In this document: positions 22,701 through 34,500 of the stretch, piece after piece
Numbering within the stretch: position 1 is the first letter of the stretch
Layout: the number at the start of each line of letters is the position of its first letter
Assembly: GCA_030704615.1 (NCBI GenBank)
Contig: CM060734.1
Location: 21,764,001 to 21,824,000 of the forward strand
DNA: 60,000 nucleotides
Source of the DNA: Takakia lepidozioides
Lineage: Eukaryota; Streptophyta; Takakiopsida; Takakiales; Takakiaceae
Reading direction: 5' to 3'
Made by a program: the position numbers and the translations under genes
The notes under the pieces: generated by a model
Seen by the model: only the letters and a program-made list of their open reading frames with translations
What the model was told of the DNA's origin: nothing
Database searches by the model: none

Positions 22701-25700
22701 TTCATCAGACAATCTCATGGCAACAGACATGGCTGAGGACACTACAGCCTCTAAGTCAGATTTATCCAGCAGGGTCAAGACTTGCGGATCCAGGTCCAGG
22801 TCCTTGAGGATCTCTTCTACTCTCTTCTGTCAGGACTTAGCCTGTTTGACAGGGCAGTCCTGTTTCCAAGATATAGAGTCGATTAACTTAGGATATCTGG
22901 TGTTGGGCATATGTTGCAGCTGACCCCACCATCTGACCTTGAATTCATCTCGTCGGGAGCTAAAGAAAGAAAGAAACATCCACCAGGGATCTCACCTGTG
23001 ATACAGAGGACAACACCCCCCAGTGCTAGCCAGCCATCCTTCTGGTTTCGTGAGAAGAACATGACAGCGTAATGTGGGGACACAGCTTTAAAAACACCAG
23101 GATAGTGTGTAACAATATTGTACACTGATAGTATGGGAGTTGTTATAAACCAGGTCAGCATGATGGGCGAAAAAATGAAGCTCACACGGTGAGTTCCAAA
23201 TTGCTGCATCAGGAACAATAGTACCAAGATGGTTGCTGACACCCAAGTCACAACATCTGCACCCCGAATTCCACCTTTGAAGTTAGCGCAGATCTTCTTT
23301 CTTTGTGTGGCCATATAATTATCTATTTTTACTAAAAGTACACTCACTGTAACTATAAAAGAGCATGAATTAATCAAGAAGATATGGAACTTGCCACCAA
23401 TCACAATGCTCCTACCCTTCTTTTTCGAGTGCATGAGAGCAAGCTGCTGCGTTAGCACTAAATTCCCAGCTTTCACTACCTGGGGGTAACATTTGCAAAA
23501 CTGTCCTCACACTTATTGCAGATATCCTACTGTTACAGAGCAAACAGTGACACCATTCCCCCAACCCAGAAACAGCTCATGTATTGACCAACTTCAATTT
23601 TTTACAATGTAGTTAACTACAATGGAGTGGATGAGCCATAAAATATGAGTCAAATCACAGCTCATGTGTTTTGGTATTGGTAAAGAGCAGCTACAAGTTT
23701 ATAGAAGGTGGGAGGAGTCGTCGGTGTGTTCACGAGCACATATGTATGTATATGTATACATGTGCATATGCTCCAGATGGTTGCAAGTATGGAAAGTAAG
23801 TGCGTATAATGGAAGTGTAGAGTGTAGGAATGCAACTTACATGTGTGAATAGCTCCGTCCTTACTTTGGATGCCTTCAATAGCTGATAAAACTGCACAAG
23901 CAGAAGCTAGAATTGAGACGTACAAAAAGGTGCAAAAATATGGTTGCACTAAACCTCTTAAAATGCTAGAACAACGTGGTACGACAAATGCTCATCAAAG
24001 GGTTACACTGTGACAGATGCAGCAAGAGGAAAGATTAGACTGTCTTCAAGTCCTTGTGGTCCCAGGTCTACACAACTCTCTTCTATCCCTTGTTCTTTTA
24101 CTGTAGGAATCAAATTGTATGAAAGGCCAAAGTGACACCTATTGCACTGTAATATCCAACCCTAGAATGAAAGGACATCCACTTGCAAGTAAAAAGATGG
24201 GGGAGGGCATGAATCCCTACTCCTCAGTAAACCATAATACACCTTTCAGGGTACAGCACTTTTATCATGTGGTTGTATCACACTATTTTCAGAGTCATAG
24301 TGGTCAAAGGCAGCTTACATTCAGGAAGAGAGGTAGGAATGTCTAGGTGAAAGTAAAATTGAAACCTTACCTGAGATGGCGGGAGTGAGAATGCCATCAC
24401 CAATGACCAGGCAAGTACCGAGCATGACCACAAAGAACAGGACGTACTGAGCTCCTTTGCTATGTTCTAACAGGGCACAGGTTCGACTGTGCATAGAACC
24501 ACTGCTGAAGTAGGAGAGCTGTCTGTTTGATTCTTGGTGGTGGTAGCACTCCCTAGCTTCCTGGCCCACGTTAGCGTGCTGGCACAGAAGCGAATACAAA
24601 GCAAATGTTCCCCCTGCGACGTTCCAGTTCCAGTTCCCAACTGTCAGGTTCAAACTAAAATGTCAAATTTCAAGTCTTTTCAAGGTATCCATTTGGATTC
24701 ACTCTTCAGTGTATAGCTCCGAAAACAAGCACCAGAGAATCATGAAAAACCAAAAACTTCCAATAGGTATTTAGAACATGTATCAAATGGTTTGTCTTGA
24801 CAAATCCTACACACAAAAAAAGCTTGTCAAAGCCAGTCTGAGGCACTTCCAGGCAGCCCATAACTTGCTCCAACCCAGCAATTCTATGCATGGTAGACTG
24901 AAACACGGAAGGATGGAGCAGATGCACACCAGAAAGAAAGATAGAGAGAGACATACACAGACAGAGACAGCCATACAGCGGAGGTTGAATATTTTACAAC
25001 CTTCACCATGGTCATCAGCATTGAGGACGATGAGCACATATTTGACAAGGGCCACCAGGGTAAACGTCCAGACGATGAGGCTCATCACACCCAAAAAATC
25101 TTTTTCCTCTGGATTCGACAGTGAAATTGTTGGCCACACATACAGTGGGGACGTTCCTAGATCTCCATACACAATGCCTAGTGTCTGATAGGCCAACACT
25201 AGTGTCTCCCACTTGCTGTACTTCTGCTTCCCATTTACCCCACACATTTGACCAAATCATGTCAGTGCTTCCTCGCATGTCTTATACTTTATTGGATATA
25301 TAAAAATTTCCCATGGGTCTCCCAGAGACACTCTATGATGAACCCCAAGAAAATAACTAGCCAATCCCACATTCAGCCTCTACGGATGCAGCATCACATG
25401 GTAGCTAGAGATACCTCTGACATTACCAGGTCTTGACTGCAACATTTTAAATTCAGATGGCCCCTGTTAGCTAAGTACTTCCAGATAGAACTCCTTAGAA
25501 AAACACATAATAAGAGAGAACAAATCAGCCATACCTTGCCATCACGATAGACAGGGGCCATCTGCTTCTTGAACTTTATGTCCGATAAAAGGCGGAACTG
25601 CCTCCTCGCTGTCTCTGCGCTCTCACCGGTGTCCTGCAAGACCGAATTCTCCAAGCCTCGGTCGCCATTGGTACTAATATGGACGTCAATTGGATCTCCA

Positions 25701-25852
25701 GCATTGACAGCAATCTTCAATTGTCTACTGTAAACCTGCTGCTCGAGGTCCCGACTCCCTTGTCCGGACTGGTTTCCGCCATTTAGTGTCCTAAGTTCCA
25801 CATTACTTTCCCCATTTTCCATCGTCCCTCGTCTTTCAAAGGATTGCAACAT
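19800..25852 (-). CDS. KUP/HAK/KT potassium transporter
   Basis: Proton-coupled or facilitated K+ uptake carrier with about 12 membrane spans. Eight exons with all phases matching: 25535-25852, 25001-25223, 24371-24613, 23841-23891, 22996-23256, 21719-21771, 21144-21513, 19800-20701, for 806 aa, normal for plant members. Residues 1-105 are a hydrophilic cytosolic N terminus. Family signatures follow: [18 protein letters not shown] (first span), [69 protein letters not shown] and [13 protein letters not shown]. The last exon codes the C-terminal spans and a cytosolic tail of about 230 residues. The first ATG (25852) was used; ATG at 25822 is equally possible. Introns of 147 bp to 1.2 kb carry LINE remnants. 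All reading frames are intact, so this looks like a working host gene. Which of the KUP clusters it belongs to cannot be said here. Confidence 0.95.
21555..21610 (-). mobile_element. 26-base LINE 3' end flanked by a perfect target-site duplication
   Basis: GTATGTGCAACAGAG stands at 21555-21569 and again at 21596-21610. Between them lie 26 bases that equal the last coding codons, stop and first 3' bases of the LINE copy next door (22133-22158). This is an extremely 5'-truncated insertion, 42 bases before the acceptor of the 21144-21513 exon of the potassium-transporter gene. Confidence 0.9.
21885..22080 (-). mobile_element. Older 5'-truncated LINE fragment
   Basis: About 195 bases matching the 3' part of the neighbouring LINE copy (GCTTGTGTGAAGGGCTTTCT, TCTGGAAA, ending GTCTTATGAGTA) with many substitutions and a frameshift. 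Same orientation as the host gene. Confidence 0.8.
22133..22970 (-). mobile_element. 5'-truncated LINE, C-terminal part of ORF2
   Basis: The minus frame encodes the region after the reverse transcriptase of a non-LTR retrotransposon: a [15 protein letters not shown]-type stretch, then a zinc motif C-x2-C-x7-H-x4-C ([17 protein letters not shown]), then the ORF end at TGA followed by GTACAAT and TTTC repeats. One in-frame stop (S*QKR) lies near 22830. The reverse-transcriptase core is missing. It starts about 25 bases inside the intron from the donor at 22995. Both ends abut TTTCTTTC tracts, so any target duplication is masked. Confidence 0.85.
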
Positions 25853-26668
25853 ATGTCAATTCAAACACCTGGTACATCAGGCCTGCTGGAACTTGACAAT
25901 ATATTGGGCAGTGCCAGAAACCAAGTCTCTCGACGGGGTAAAGAATTTCAGCTGACATAAGAGTGCGCCCCCTTTGATTGGAAGATGCATTTCAATAATG
26001 CTCCCCACAGACAGGCGCCGAGCAAAGCGTGAGATAGCATCAAGGCTCCTCTGTAATTCAACGAGTGTCGAACGGGAGGTTCCAGCGTATAGCTACTCCA
26101 TCTTTTGCGTGCAAGCGAACTACCGGGCCAAATCACAAAACCTTACCAAAAAGCTTCTCCAGCTGCCGGGGAGCGGGAGGCACGGCGCTGTTGCGAGGAT
26201 CCCAGCTTCCTTGAGAGTACTAGGATTGGGATTGGCCGGTGTGCAAAGCACCAGTCTCTCTGGAACTTGACTTTTGCAATCCCAGGCATCTCTTGTGCAA
26301 ACAATTGAACTTGATGTGAAAAAATGAGGGTGCTCAAGACAACCAAAAGGGCTTGAATCCTTCACTTATGGAAAGACAAGCTTGACAAGAATGATGAAAT
26401 ATTACAGGAATCACCAATACTCCAAATTCTGTCTCCCTAGCCTGTGTCGACTTCCGTCAACAGGAATAAAAACGCAGTGTTACGATTTCAATTTCGGAGA
26501 AAGATATCTTCCCAATTTCAAAAGACCGTCCACAAGCACAGGGTTCATACTAGACGGCCCAAGCCAGAGCTCCATTCTTCTGACCCTCATTCCAAAGAGA
26601 CGCTCTCCGAGCAAGATTTAACGCCCCGTAGCTCGATCTACCTGGCACCGTCTTATGATCTATTGGCG

Positions 26669-26710
<42 letters not shown>

Positions 26711-27440
26711 GTACGCACGACATGGACCCCCGACAGCAGCGCCAACGGAGGTGAGGAGGCCGTGCGCAGCATCTCAAGCGGGCCACACTTTCGCCACACT
26801 TCGCCAGAAACTATGCATTCAATGTTTCAGATCTTTTCGGAGCAAAAATGGATGAATTGGTGGATGGGATTGGGGCCCGCGGTTGGGCCCCACTTCACAG
26901 TTAGACAACGGAAGGTCCAAAGTCGTTGTTCATCCCAAATAACCGGAAAAGCCTTCCAGTGAATTTGTGTTCTGATCGACCACTTTTTCTTTCTTTCTCT
27001 TTTTCATTCATCATAAGCTCCACCTGGCACTGCATTTTCTTTTCTTTTTTGAAATAAATAGGCTAGTAGCTCCTCTGTTTGGAAGGCTCTTTTAGGTTTA
27101 TTTTTTCCACCTTTTTAATTCAATTTCGGGGTTTCTGCCTCCTTCTTGAAATATTACACATATATCTATATCAATATGTAAACCCAAGTTTCATTTAAAA
27201 AAGAATCAGCGAGTGAGAAGCTGGCAGGATGAAGTGGGGGCGAGTGGAAAAGCAGGGAAGGACATGCAGGCGCTAGAGAAAAGGGGGGCTATGGAGTAGA
27301 TAGGTGGGCCCGGGCTGTAAGGACACCTAGAAAGAGGGAGAGAGAATGTTCAATTTATGAAAGATAAGGAAATAGGCGCACCATTGGAGTTTTTGTAGGG
27401 TTGGAATTACTGGAAACGTGTCAAAGGGTGGGGTGGTTTA
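25853..27440. other. KUP upstream region; (CT)n microsatellite
   Basis: Presumed 5' UTR and promoter of the minus-strand transporter. A CT dinucleotide run lies at about 26671-26707 and makes a spurious Leu/Ser frame. No separate gene is supported. Confidence 0.5.
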
Positions 27441-27500
27441 TGTAGGGTATCTTAGAAGTCTCTAGGGTCTTTTGGAAGGCCACACCACCCCCTGGCGGGG

Positions 27501-27538
27501 TCTTCTAGAAGTCTCCACCCCCTCCCAAGGCTATATAA
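27501..27538 (+). promoter_or_regulatory. Heat-shock-element-like palindrome plus TATA box
   Basis: TCTTCTAGAAG (27501-27511, two inverted nTTCn/nGAAn units) lies about 20 bases before TATATAAGG at about 27530. A related CTTAGAAGTCTCTAG is near 27448-27462. The arrangement is a plausible plus-strand promoter, possibly of a degraded LTR element, since no gene follows. Confidence 0.4.
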
Positions 27539-27959
27539 GGAGATGCTCACTACTCACCTCACTATTTATACATATATAATAAGTATTTTAGTTAGTATTT
27601 AGGGGGCTCCCTCCGGGGCCCCAAAAACAAATAAGACCATAGCTAAATTAGTAGAGTGAGCATAAATGAGTGAATATAGATATAGTGAGAGATTAGAATT
27701 AGAGATTAGATATTGTTTGTATAATAGATTTAATAATTTAGACAATGTACATTAGTGTAAACACATTAGTCTTGGGTGTAAAGGCCATTGGGAGGCGAAT
27801 TCTTTACAATAATCCCACTCAGCTAAGGGATTATTTTAGAGAATTTGCCAACCAATGGCCGTTGTGCGGGACTGAAACACTCGTGAGCACTGGAGCAATA
27901 GCCAAGTCAAGCCAAAGTTTCCACAAAATAATATGCCAACGTCCAATGTCCAGCCGGAC

Positions 27960-28050
27960 CAGCATGTAGCCCAGTGGTAATGGGCACATACCGTGCTGGA
28001 TGTGGTTGTGGGTTCAAACCACGGTCTGGTGTGTCATAGTGTCCACCTTC
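27960..28050 (+). mobile_element. tRNA-derived SINE-like sequence
   Basis: TAGCCCAGTGGTAATGGGCA fits a pol III A box (TRGYNNAGTGG) and GGGTTCAAACCAC, 40 bases later, fits a B box. The sequence does not fold as a full tRNA gene (no matching acceptor ends seen), so a SINE head is preferred. Confidence 0.55.
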
Positions 28051-28492
28051 CAACTAGAAGGCAGTAGCCCTTGTGGTGAAGTGACACCACGAGTTACGCT
28101 CCCTTCGGGAGGCGTCATACCTTTTTTTTTTGGCCAACATCCAATGGTCCAGATCGTATGATCCAGGAAGTCGTATTTTCGACCTACATACGTGGTTGAC
28201 CATATGTGTTTCACTGCCTTCGTGGATGACTACGAGTTTTTCAGTTCTTTCGTGGATGAAATTAACATCAACGGCTTGTAGATCAGGGTCGCCGTGCACA
28301 TCCATGGCTCGCAACCTCCCCCTAAATCTACTACGTACGTTAGGTATGTCCTCTGGACCAGCTACCATTGGTAGCCGAACCTGTAGGTGCCTCAGGAGTC
28401 ACCACGGGACCACTCCGGTGGCTGGGATATCGAGGACCCTAGTAGCTAGTCCATAAAGTAGCCGTAGAACTACACAGGCACTTGATGTCCTA

Positions 28493-28560
28493 GATAATGG
28501 CCACCGGGTGGACCCGGCAAGCGTCGAGGCCGCGGGCAGGGTCAACCGGTGGCCATTATC
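28493..28560. repeat. Perfect 15-bp inverted repeat (stem-loop)
   Basis: GATAATGGCCACCGG at 28493-28507 and its exact reverse complement at 28546-28560, with a 38-base GC-rich loop. No gene next to it. Confidence 0.8.
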
Positions 28561-28967
28561 GAACGTAATTGGAATGGGGGAATATTCCTCGGGTTTGTAG
28601 CCCAGATGTCGCTATCAGAGCTACGATAGCCAAAGAAGACTCGCCACGTGGTACAATATGGCAAACTCGCTTGACAAGTGAAGGGCCAAACCCTGTGAAA
28701 CGTTGGGTGGAAGCTATAATACGACCCCATGTCCAATTATGTGTCCGTAATGAGCTTGTAGAAAGTGTAGAGAAATTACGGACCATTCCAAAATTTAATC
28801 AACCTCTAAACACTAAAGCGTTATCAAAGACCCAAATAAGGTGACTGTACCCAAAAAGAAAATGGTGGGTGTATTGCCCAAGCACACATATATTATTGTG
28901 GTGTTATACCCCCAATGAAACTATGCCTTCCAGTGGAAGGTGGAGACTGTACACATTTATGACATCC

Positions 28968-29035
28968 AACATGTGGTTTGAACCCAAAACCACTACTGAA
29001 GTGTTTTATTACCACAAAGCTAAATGTTGATTATA
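28968..29035 (-). mobile_element. Second, diverged SINE-like sequence
   Basis: On the minus strand TAGCTTTGTGGTAATAAAAC (A box) is followed by TTTTGGGTTCAAACCACATG (B box), the same layout as the copy at 27.96 kb. Confidence 0.45.
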
Positions 29036-29059
29036 TATGTTTAATTGTCTAAAATAGAC

Positions 29060-30696
29060 AAGAGAGAGAGATATATATATATATATATATATTCTATCAT
29101 ACATGTTTATAATTTGAAACTTGCTCACCATAAAACCAAATGTTGAACTTACAAGGGTTTCAAAAACTCGGTAAACCATTAATTTCTGTTTGATGGTTTT
29201 ATCATAATTAATATGTAAAAGTGCTCTAACATTTACATTGAATCCGTGAAGAAACAAAAAGAAACAAAAATAAATATTAGAGCACATTAGAAAAAAAGAT
29301 TTATAAATTTTAGTTTTTTCTTCCAGACAGCTTAAGAAAATGATGACGATGCCATGGCACTATTCGTGCTCTACACCAAAACTAACTAGTGTCCGACCCA
29401 ACGTTTTTTTTTTTTGGACGAATTTTCGCCAAAAGGCTCCAGTAAAAAAATGAACTGCTACCCCACTAAAAGAAATTCAAGGCATTTTTTTCCCATTTTC
29501 GCCAAAACCTAAGGAAGAATGACGAGCCTGTCCCTGTTCTCCACGAGGCAGACATGTGGCGCCATCCAGTGGCTGCCATAGCCTGCATGGACGGGTCAGA
29601 TATTGAGGAGGGTTGGGGTGTGAGTAGCCAGCGCAGACCCTGGCTATGGTGGAGGAGCCCACCACTTCCACCTGCAAGCAGTTAGGTTTCGCCATAGCCA
29701 GTGTACATCTTGAGCCTTGCATTAGCGAGCAAGAAATGAACGCAGGGCCTTGCATTAGCCAGCAAAGAATGAACAGGCATCATTCATTCATTCATTGCCT
29801 GTACATTAGGCATCACCCTAATGTTTGCCTGTGGTGAACCATTGTTTGCCTGTACACCCTAATGGATGATGCCTACAAACAATGTTCATGAATTTTGATA
29901 TGTCTTTCCTGCGCAATATACATTTCTGCTTTGTTAGAGTGGACTAATCTTGCTTCACATAAGGTAGAAACACCCAAATGTGTGCACTTAAGCAGTATGA
30001 CTCATAGGGCTCGATGGAGCGAGGAGGAAATAATATGGTTGGATTAGCAATTCAACGAACAGGACCTCATGTAAATTCCAAAATTTTAGAGGCAAGTGGT
30101 CAATTGATATGAATTATCAAAAGTGGTGGTACATAACTTCCTATGTCTGTGCAGTAGACTCACCTAATGCTCACCCAAATTATATCTAATCTAAAACTTG
30201 CTCATGCCTTATATGCACAACTTGTGCATCTGAAAACATGCCATGTGTAAGCAATTAATAACCACCTTTAGACCTGCCAATGGCCTGGCCTGACATCTAC
30301 AAAGGTATCGTAGGCATGCAAACTCAAAGCAGCAATGGCCTCAAAACTGAACACCTACAGTACGAAGTCTGTCCATGATGGTTCCCAAAAGTCATCAAAC
30401 ATGGATGAAATATTAAGCCCCCGTAATTGTATTCTTATCCTTGTTGGAACACAATGCAATGCATTCCCGTCCCGTCCCGTCCATTCTCTCTTCTAACGTG
30501 GGTCCAAGTTGCAAGCTATATCGGAGACATGTGTACATGTTACTTTCAACTTTTCAAGGTGTCAGTTTCCAAAGTCCCTAGCTTATGTGCTCGTTTACAA
30601 CGTGAAACACTATAGCAAACAACTCTCAAACGTAAAAATACTGTATACTGGACTTTTGTAGCACACATGCATAGCCGAGGAGATTTGTAGAAAAGC
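29060..30696. other. No supported gene; simple repeats
   Basis: An AT dinucleotide run is at 29072-29092, a poly-T run at 29405-29415, CATT repeats at about 29778-29797 and three CCCGT units at about 30467-30481. Nothing coding was recognised. Confidence 0.5.
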
Positions 30697-30701
30697 GAGA
30701 G
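30697..30701. repeat. Left 5-bp target-site duplication of the Ty3 element
   Basis: GAGAG precedes the first LTR base and is repeated at 48790-48794 straight after the last LTR base. Confidence 0.85.
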
Positions 30702-31037
30702 TGTCGCGGCCCTTTGCCTTGAGGGCAGGGGGTCGGGACACATGAGGAGCTGCCCCTGTGGTGGGGGCAGCGGCAGCGATAGGTATGGGGGGCTGAAGCA
30801 CCCTTGAGTGCCCAAGGCACTCAAGGAGGCGGAGGCGCTCACTAGGTGGAGCCCCGCACACCGAGTTGCGGTGGGGGTGGCTCCACAAGGGGTGGTGGTA
30901 GCTTAGCGGGACTTAGTGGGGGTGACATAGAACTCACCATGGGGGCGGAGACCTCGTGGTGGGAGTCGTGGGGAGTCTTGGGACTCATCACGGTCCATAA
31001 GGGCCGTGGTGAGTGGGCCAAGACTCACCGCGACTCA
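30702..31037 (+). repeat. 5' LTR, left part
   Basis: Nearly identical to 48067-48399. Stops exactly at CCGCGACTCA where the nested transposon begins. Confidence 0.93.
31027..31037. repeat. Left target-site duplication of the nested transposon
   Basis: ACCGCGACTCA here is repeated at 42305-42315. The 3' LTR holds the site once (without the transposon). Length 9-11 bp, depending on how ambiguous edge bases are counted; this fits the 8-10-bp (usually 9) duplications of Mutator-like elements. Confidence 0.85.
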
Positions 31038-31200
31038 ACGACGCAATGGCGTGAGCGTTGCACGTGAGCGCGCGAGCGTACGCTCACGCCAGCTGACGTG
31101 GCGTGAGCCTGCACACATGCTGACGTGGCGTGAGCGTCATGTCAACATGCTGATGTGGCGGTAAATGATGACGTGGCACTGTCCGTCAACTGCCACGTCA
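31038..31200. repeat. Left terminal inverted repeat with TGACGTGG subterminal repeats
   Basis: Terminal part pairs imperfectly with the right end. It contains a palindromic core (GAGCGTACGCTC) and TGACGTGG at 31094 and 31121, a variant at 31151, TGACGTGG at 31169, and the inverse CCACGTCA at 31193. These are candidate transposase-binding sites. Confidence 0.75.
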
Positions 31201-31574
31201 GCATTAACATGCGCCGCCTATAACCGTGGATGGTCCTATGACCGTGGAATTAATGCAGGGAATCTTGCCTAAATAGAATCAAGACGAGCGTTAAGGCCTA
31301 CAATTGCAGCATCCAACATTGTGCAATTACAAATGTTTGTTTCACTTTTACAATTACGAAGACGACAAAATATCCTCACAAAGTGTGCGCCATAAAGGCT
31401 GCCACGAGAAGACTTCCTCCCTCCTCAAATAACAATGAGAGTTATGATCATCTTCAAAAGATGATTGTAGTGCATAGCGACAGCAAGACATGTAGACTTC
31501 GAACGGTGCAATGACAAATGTGCACTACCTAAAAGTTGTCACTCAGACACTCACTCCTCCGTATAGAGGCCATA

Positions 31575-34500
31575 TCATTGCACAGCCGACGAATTGATGT
31601 GAATTACACATTTCAAATCATGGTCATCCACATACCACATTACATAGTTCATGCTACCCATGTGTTGTATCCCGCTGCAAAGAGTATCGACCTCGTTGAA
31701 ACTCATAGTGGCCTGGTGAATGAAGTTGTCACGTTTGGGATCGCAAACCATCCTCCTCAAAAATATGAAATACAAATGTTTGCAGGGTATGAATTTACCT
31801 CTCTTGCCCAAACTGGTTGATAGCATATTCACAAAATCAGGACATGTGCAATTGGGGAAATTGGAAACCGTGATGTCGTAGGTCCTGTCATGAACAGCAG
31901 ATGTGGAAGTGATGATTGTGAATACCCGACCATATCCTGGATCGGGTACTTCCGTGGTGCTTCCGACACGAGCTTGGAGCATTCTTGCGGACTCCACTTT
32001 GCCAAAGTGTTCAGCGGTTGGAGGGAAACGCCGAACGAGCTTTCCATCTCGTTTGGTTGGCCACAAGTCAGGATTTGCCGGGGGGACCGGGAGGACGCAG
32101 GAGTAGTAGCACATGCATGGAGTTGGGGTTGTCTCGCAAGGGAAAAACCTGCCTCCTCCAGCATTTCAATCTCCTGAAAGCTGAGATGTGTTCCCACCTT
32201 CACGGGCCAAACGGTTGGAGGAGATGGCTTCATCACTACGGAAGGACGCACAGTTCCATGCACACATCTGGCACAATCATCTGCGCAGAACCAGAACTTG
32301 GTTCTTGGCTTCTGGTTGACCGTATGGACGCATCAAGCCCGTGAAAGTCGGAGCAGGAGTTCGGGCACCACCTCTGGATATAGATGAAGTGCACTTCTCG
32401 AAATTAGTTGCCCTGATCGCTGTACATTTCACACGAGACCCGACACTTGTGCGTTCTATGTGCCAAACGTGGTCGGGGCATGCGGACTCAAGCACATCAA
32501 GGGGGTTGTTTCTCTCCTGCACCATTTCAGTGGCACGGTTTGATGCTGGAGCTTGCCGTCGTGTTGGAGGTTCCTCCACAATGGAGGTTCCGGACACGGA
32601 GCTGTCATGCAGGGGAACACGAGGCTTCGAGAAGTTATCACGGTCTGCCCTGTGGGAATCTGAATCCGAACCAGGTGGAGTGTTCAATTTCCTCTTACAG
32701 GAGCCGAATCTCTCCTCCCCTTCAAGATGTGGAACTCTAGAAACAAGTGGCGTTCCCTGGGCATACATGCTCACCGCCCGTGCTATCTTGATTGGATCCC
32801 CAGATCTGTTTGCAGCACGCAACATCAACTCCGATTTGTCCGGACCCTTGCCACCAACCCCACCTCGTAAGAAATCACGGTATCGGGTTTGTTGTTGCAA
32901 GGCACGTATCAAATCATCTGTTGTTGCCACATACAAATCCCGACCTCGTTTCCCAGACTGCTGCAACCATGCATTGTGCACAGTTTCTGCCAAATTGCAA
33001 GATGGCATGTCTGCCATTTCCTCAATGGACATGTTCTGCAAAGAGGATAACCACACTTCAGAATAGTGCACAGGAAACAACATAAAGAAAGCAATGAGTC
33101 AAAAATATGGAAAGCAAATGTATGAATAAAGCATGAAATAGAAGCCTCGTACCATTGTCATGGCTGCTCCCCACTGTCTATACCGGAAGTGCCAAAACGC
33201 CAGCCAATCTTCCAATGCTCTCATACTCTCAAGTGATGCAGCTCCAGAAGAGAACCACCAGGCACGAATTGTCTGGAACAAAGTGTCCGCCTCCTTCATT
33301 GTTCTAGCATCTTTGTACTCTTTGCACAATTTACGGTGCTGAGTCTGCATCTCTGGTTTGATGTCCGACTTTGTATGTTTTTCCAGAGATTGTGTCCAAT
33401 GGAATAGACATGTACGCTCTCTTCCTGGCATAGGCACTTTGGGTCGCCCGATCCGAAGACAATACGAATAGCATTGAAATTTGCTTGAGCACTATCCGCC
33501 ATGAAACCTGCGAAATTTGGAGATGGCAGCCCATGGCAGCCCATGACACGTATCAGGGAATTCCACATGAGCTTCTGGGATTCCGTATCCTCGGATTGCA
33601 TGTCACAAACTGCAATTGTCATAACTCGTTGGTACACTGGATCGTAGACATGACAAGCCATTGTCGTCCAATCCTTCACTCGTTTCACATGATCAAACAT
33701 AAGAAAACAGTTCTGCAAGTCCCCAGTCTTCTGCATCCGCTTCACGAGGCTAACCCCACTGCCCTCCCCAACAGTCGACATTTTGAAAGAAAAACTTTGA
33801 TGGCACCTTGACCTGGGAATACATTGTCCTGGATGTAATCGTACTTGCTCACTCGTTTCAATTCCAAAATATTGTCTATGTAGCCTCTGATCCCAGAGCC
33901 CATTCTCAATGCATTGATCTGATGCCGAATGTTAGGTGAACTTAAAGTGGAGAAATGATCCATGACCAGGTCCAATGCTGCACCGTCAAGTTTAGTCCCC
34001 ACAGAATCTCCTTCACTCAAAATATGGCTTTCCAAGAAGGACTTGCTTGCGCCAAGAGCAATTGCAGATGTTGTTGCGGATGGGTTTCTCCCGAACTCCT
34101 GTTTGATCAACCTCGATACTGTCTCAACACTCTCCCTGTAATCCCCCTTCGAGACAGGATGGTTATGGAATCCAAAATGCACACAAGCTCTCGTCATTGT
34201 ATTCAAAAACCAACATAGTACATTCTTGCTCCGCAGAGCCAAGCAGGATGGCACAAGTTTGCAGAATTTGCAGACGAAAGTGTTTGCCGGTGGAGGGGCA
34301 GTCCCAGGCTGAAATGGATTCTCCGCCAGACCCTCCCATTCGCTTTGATTATGAACTCCAGACTGAAGAAAGTGTCTGCAATTCAAATTATCACACCTAA
34401 GGTGTCCATTGCAAACTGTCCTCCTGAAAACAAGCTTGTCATCATTCTGAATATTGGATGTTTTTGTTCTGCACCACGGGTGCCCGTCGTGTTTCTTGTC

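Noticed and set aside
26444-26962. 172-codon plus frame containing a Leu/Ser run
   Set aside because: The run is a CT microsatellite and the frame lies in the presumed promoter of the minus-strand transporter.
27960-28050. tRNA gene
   Set aside because: A and B boxes are present, but no acceptor-stem pairing or clear anticodon arm; SINE head preferred.
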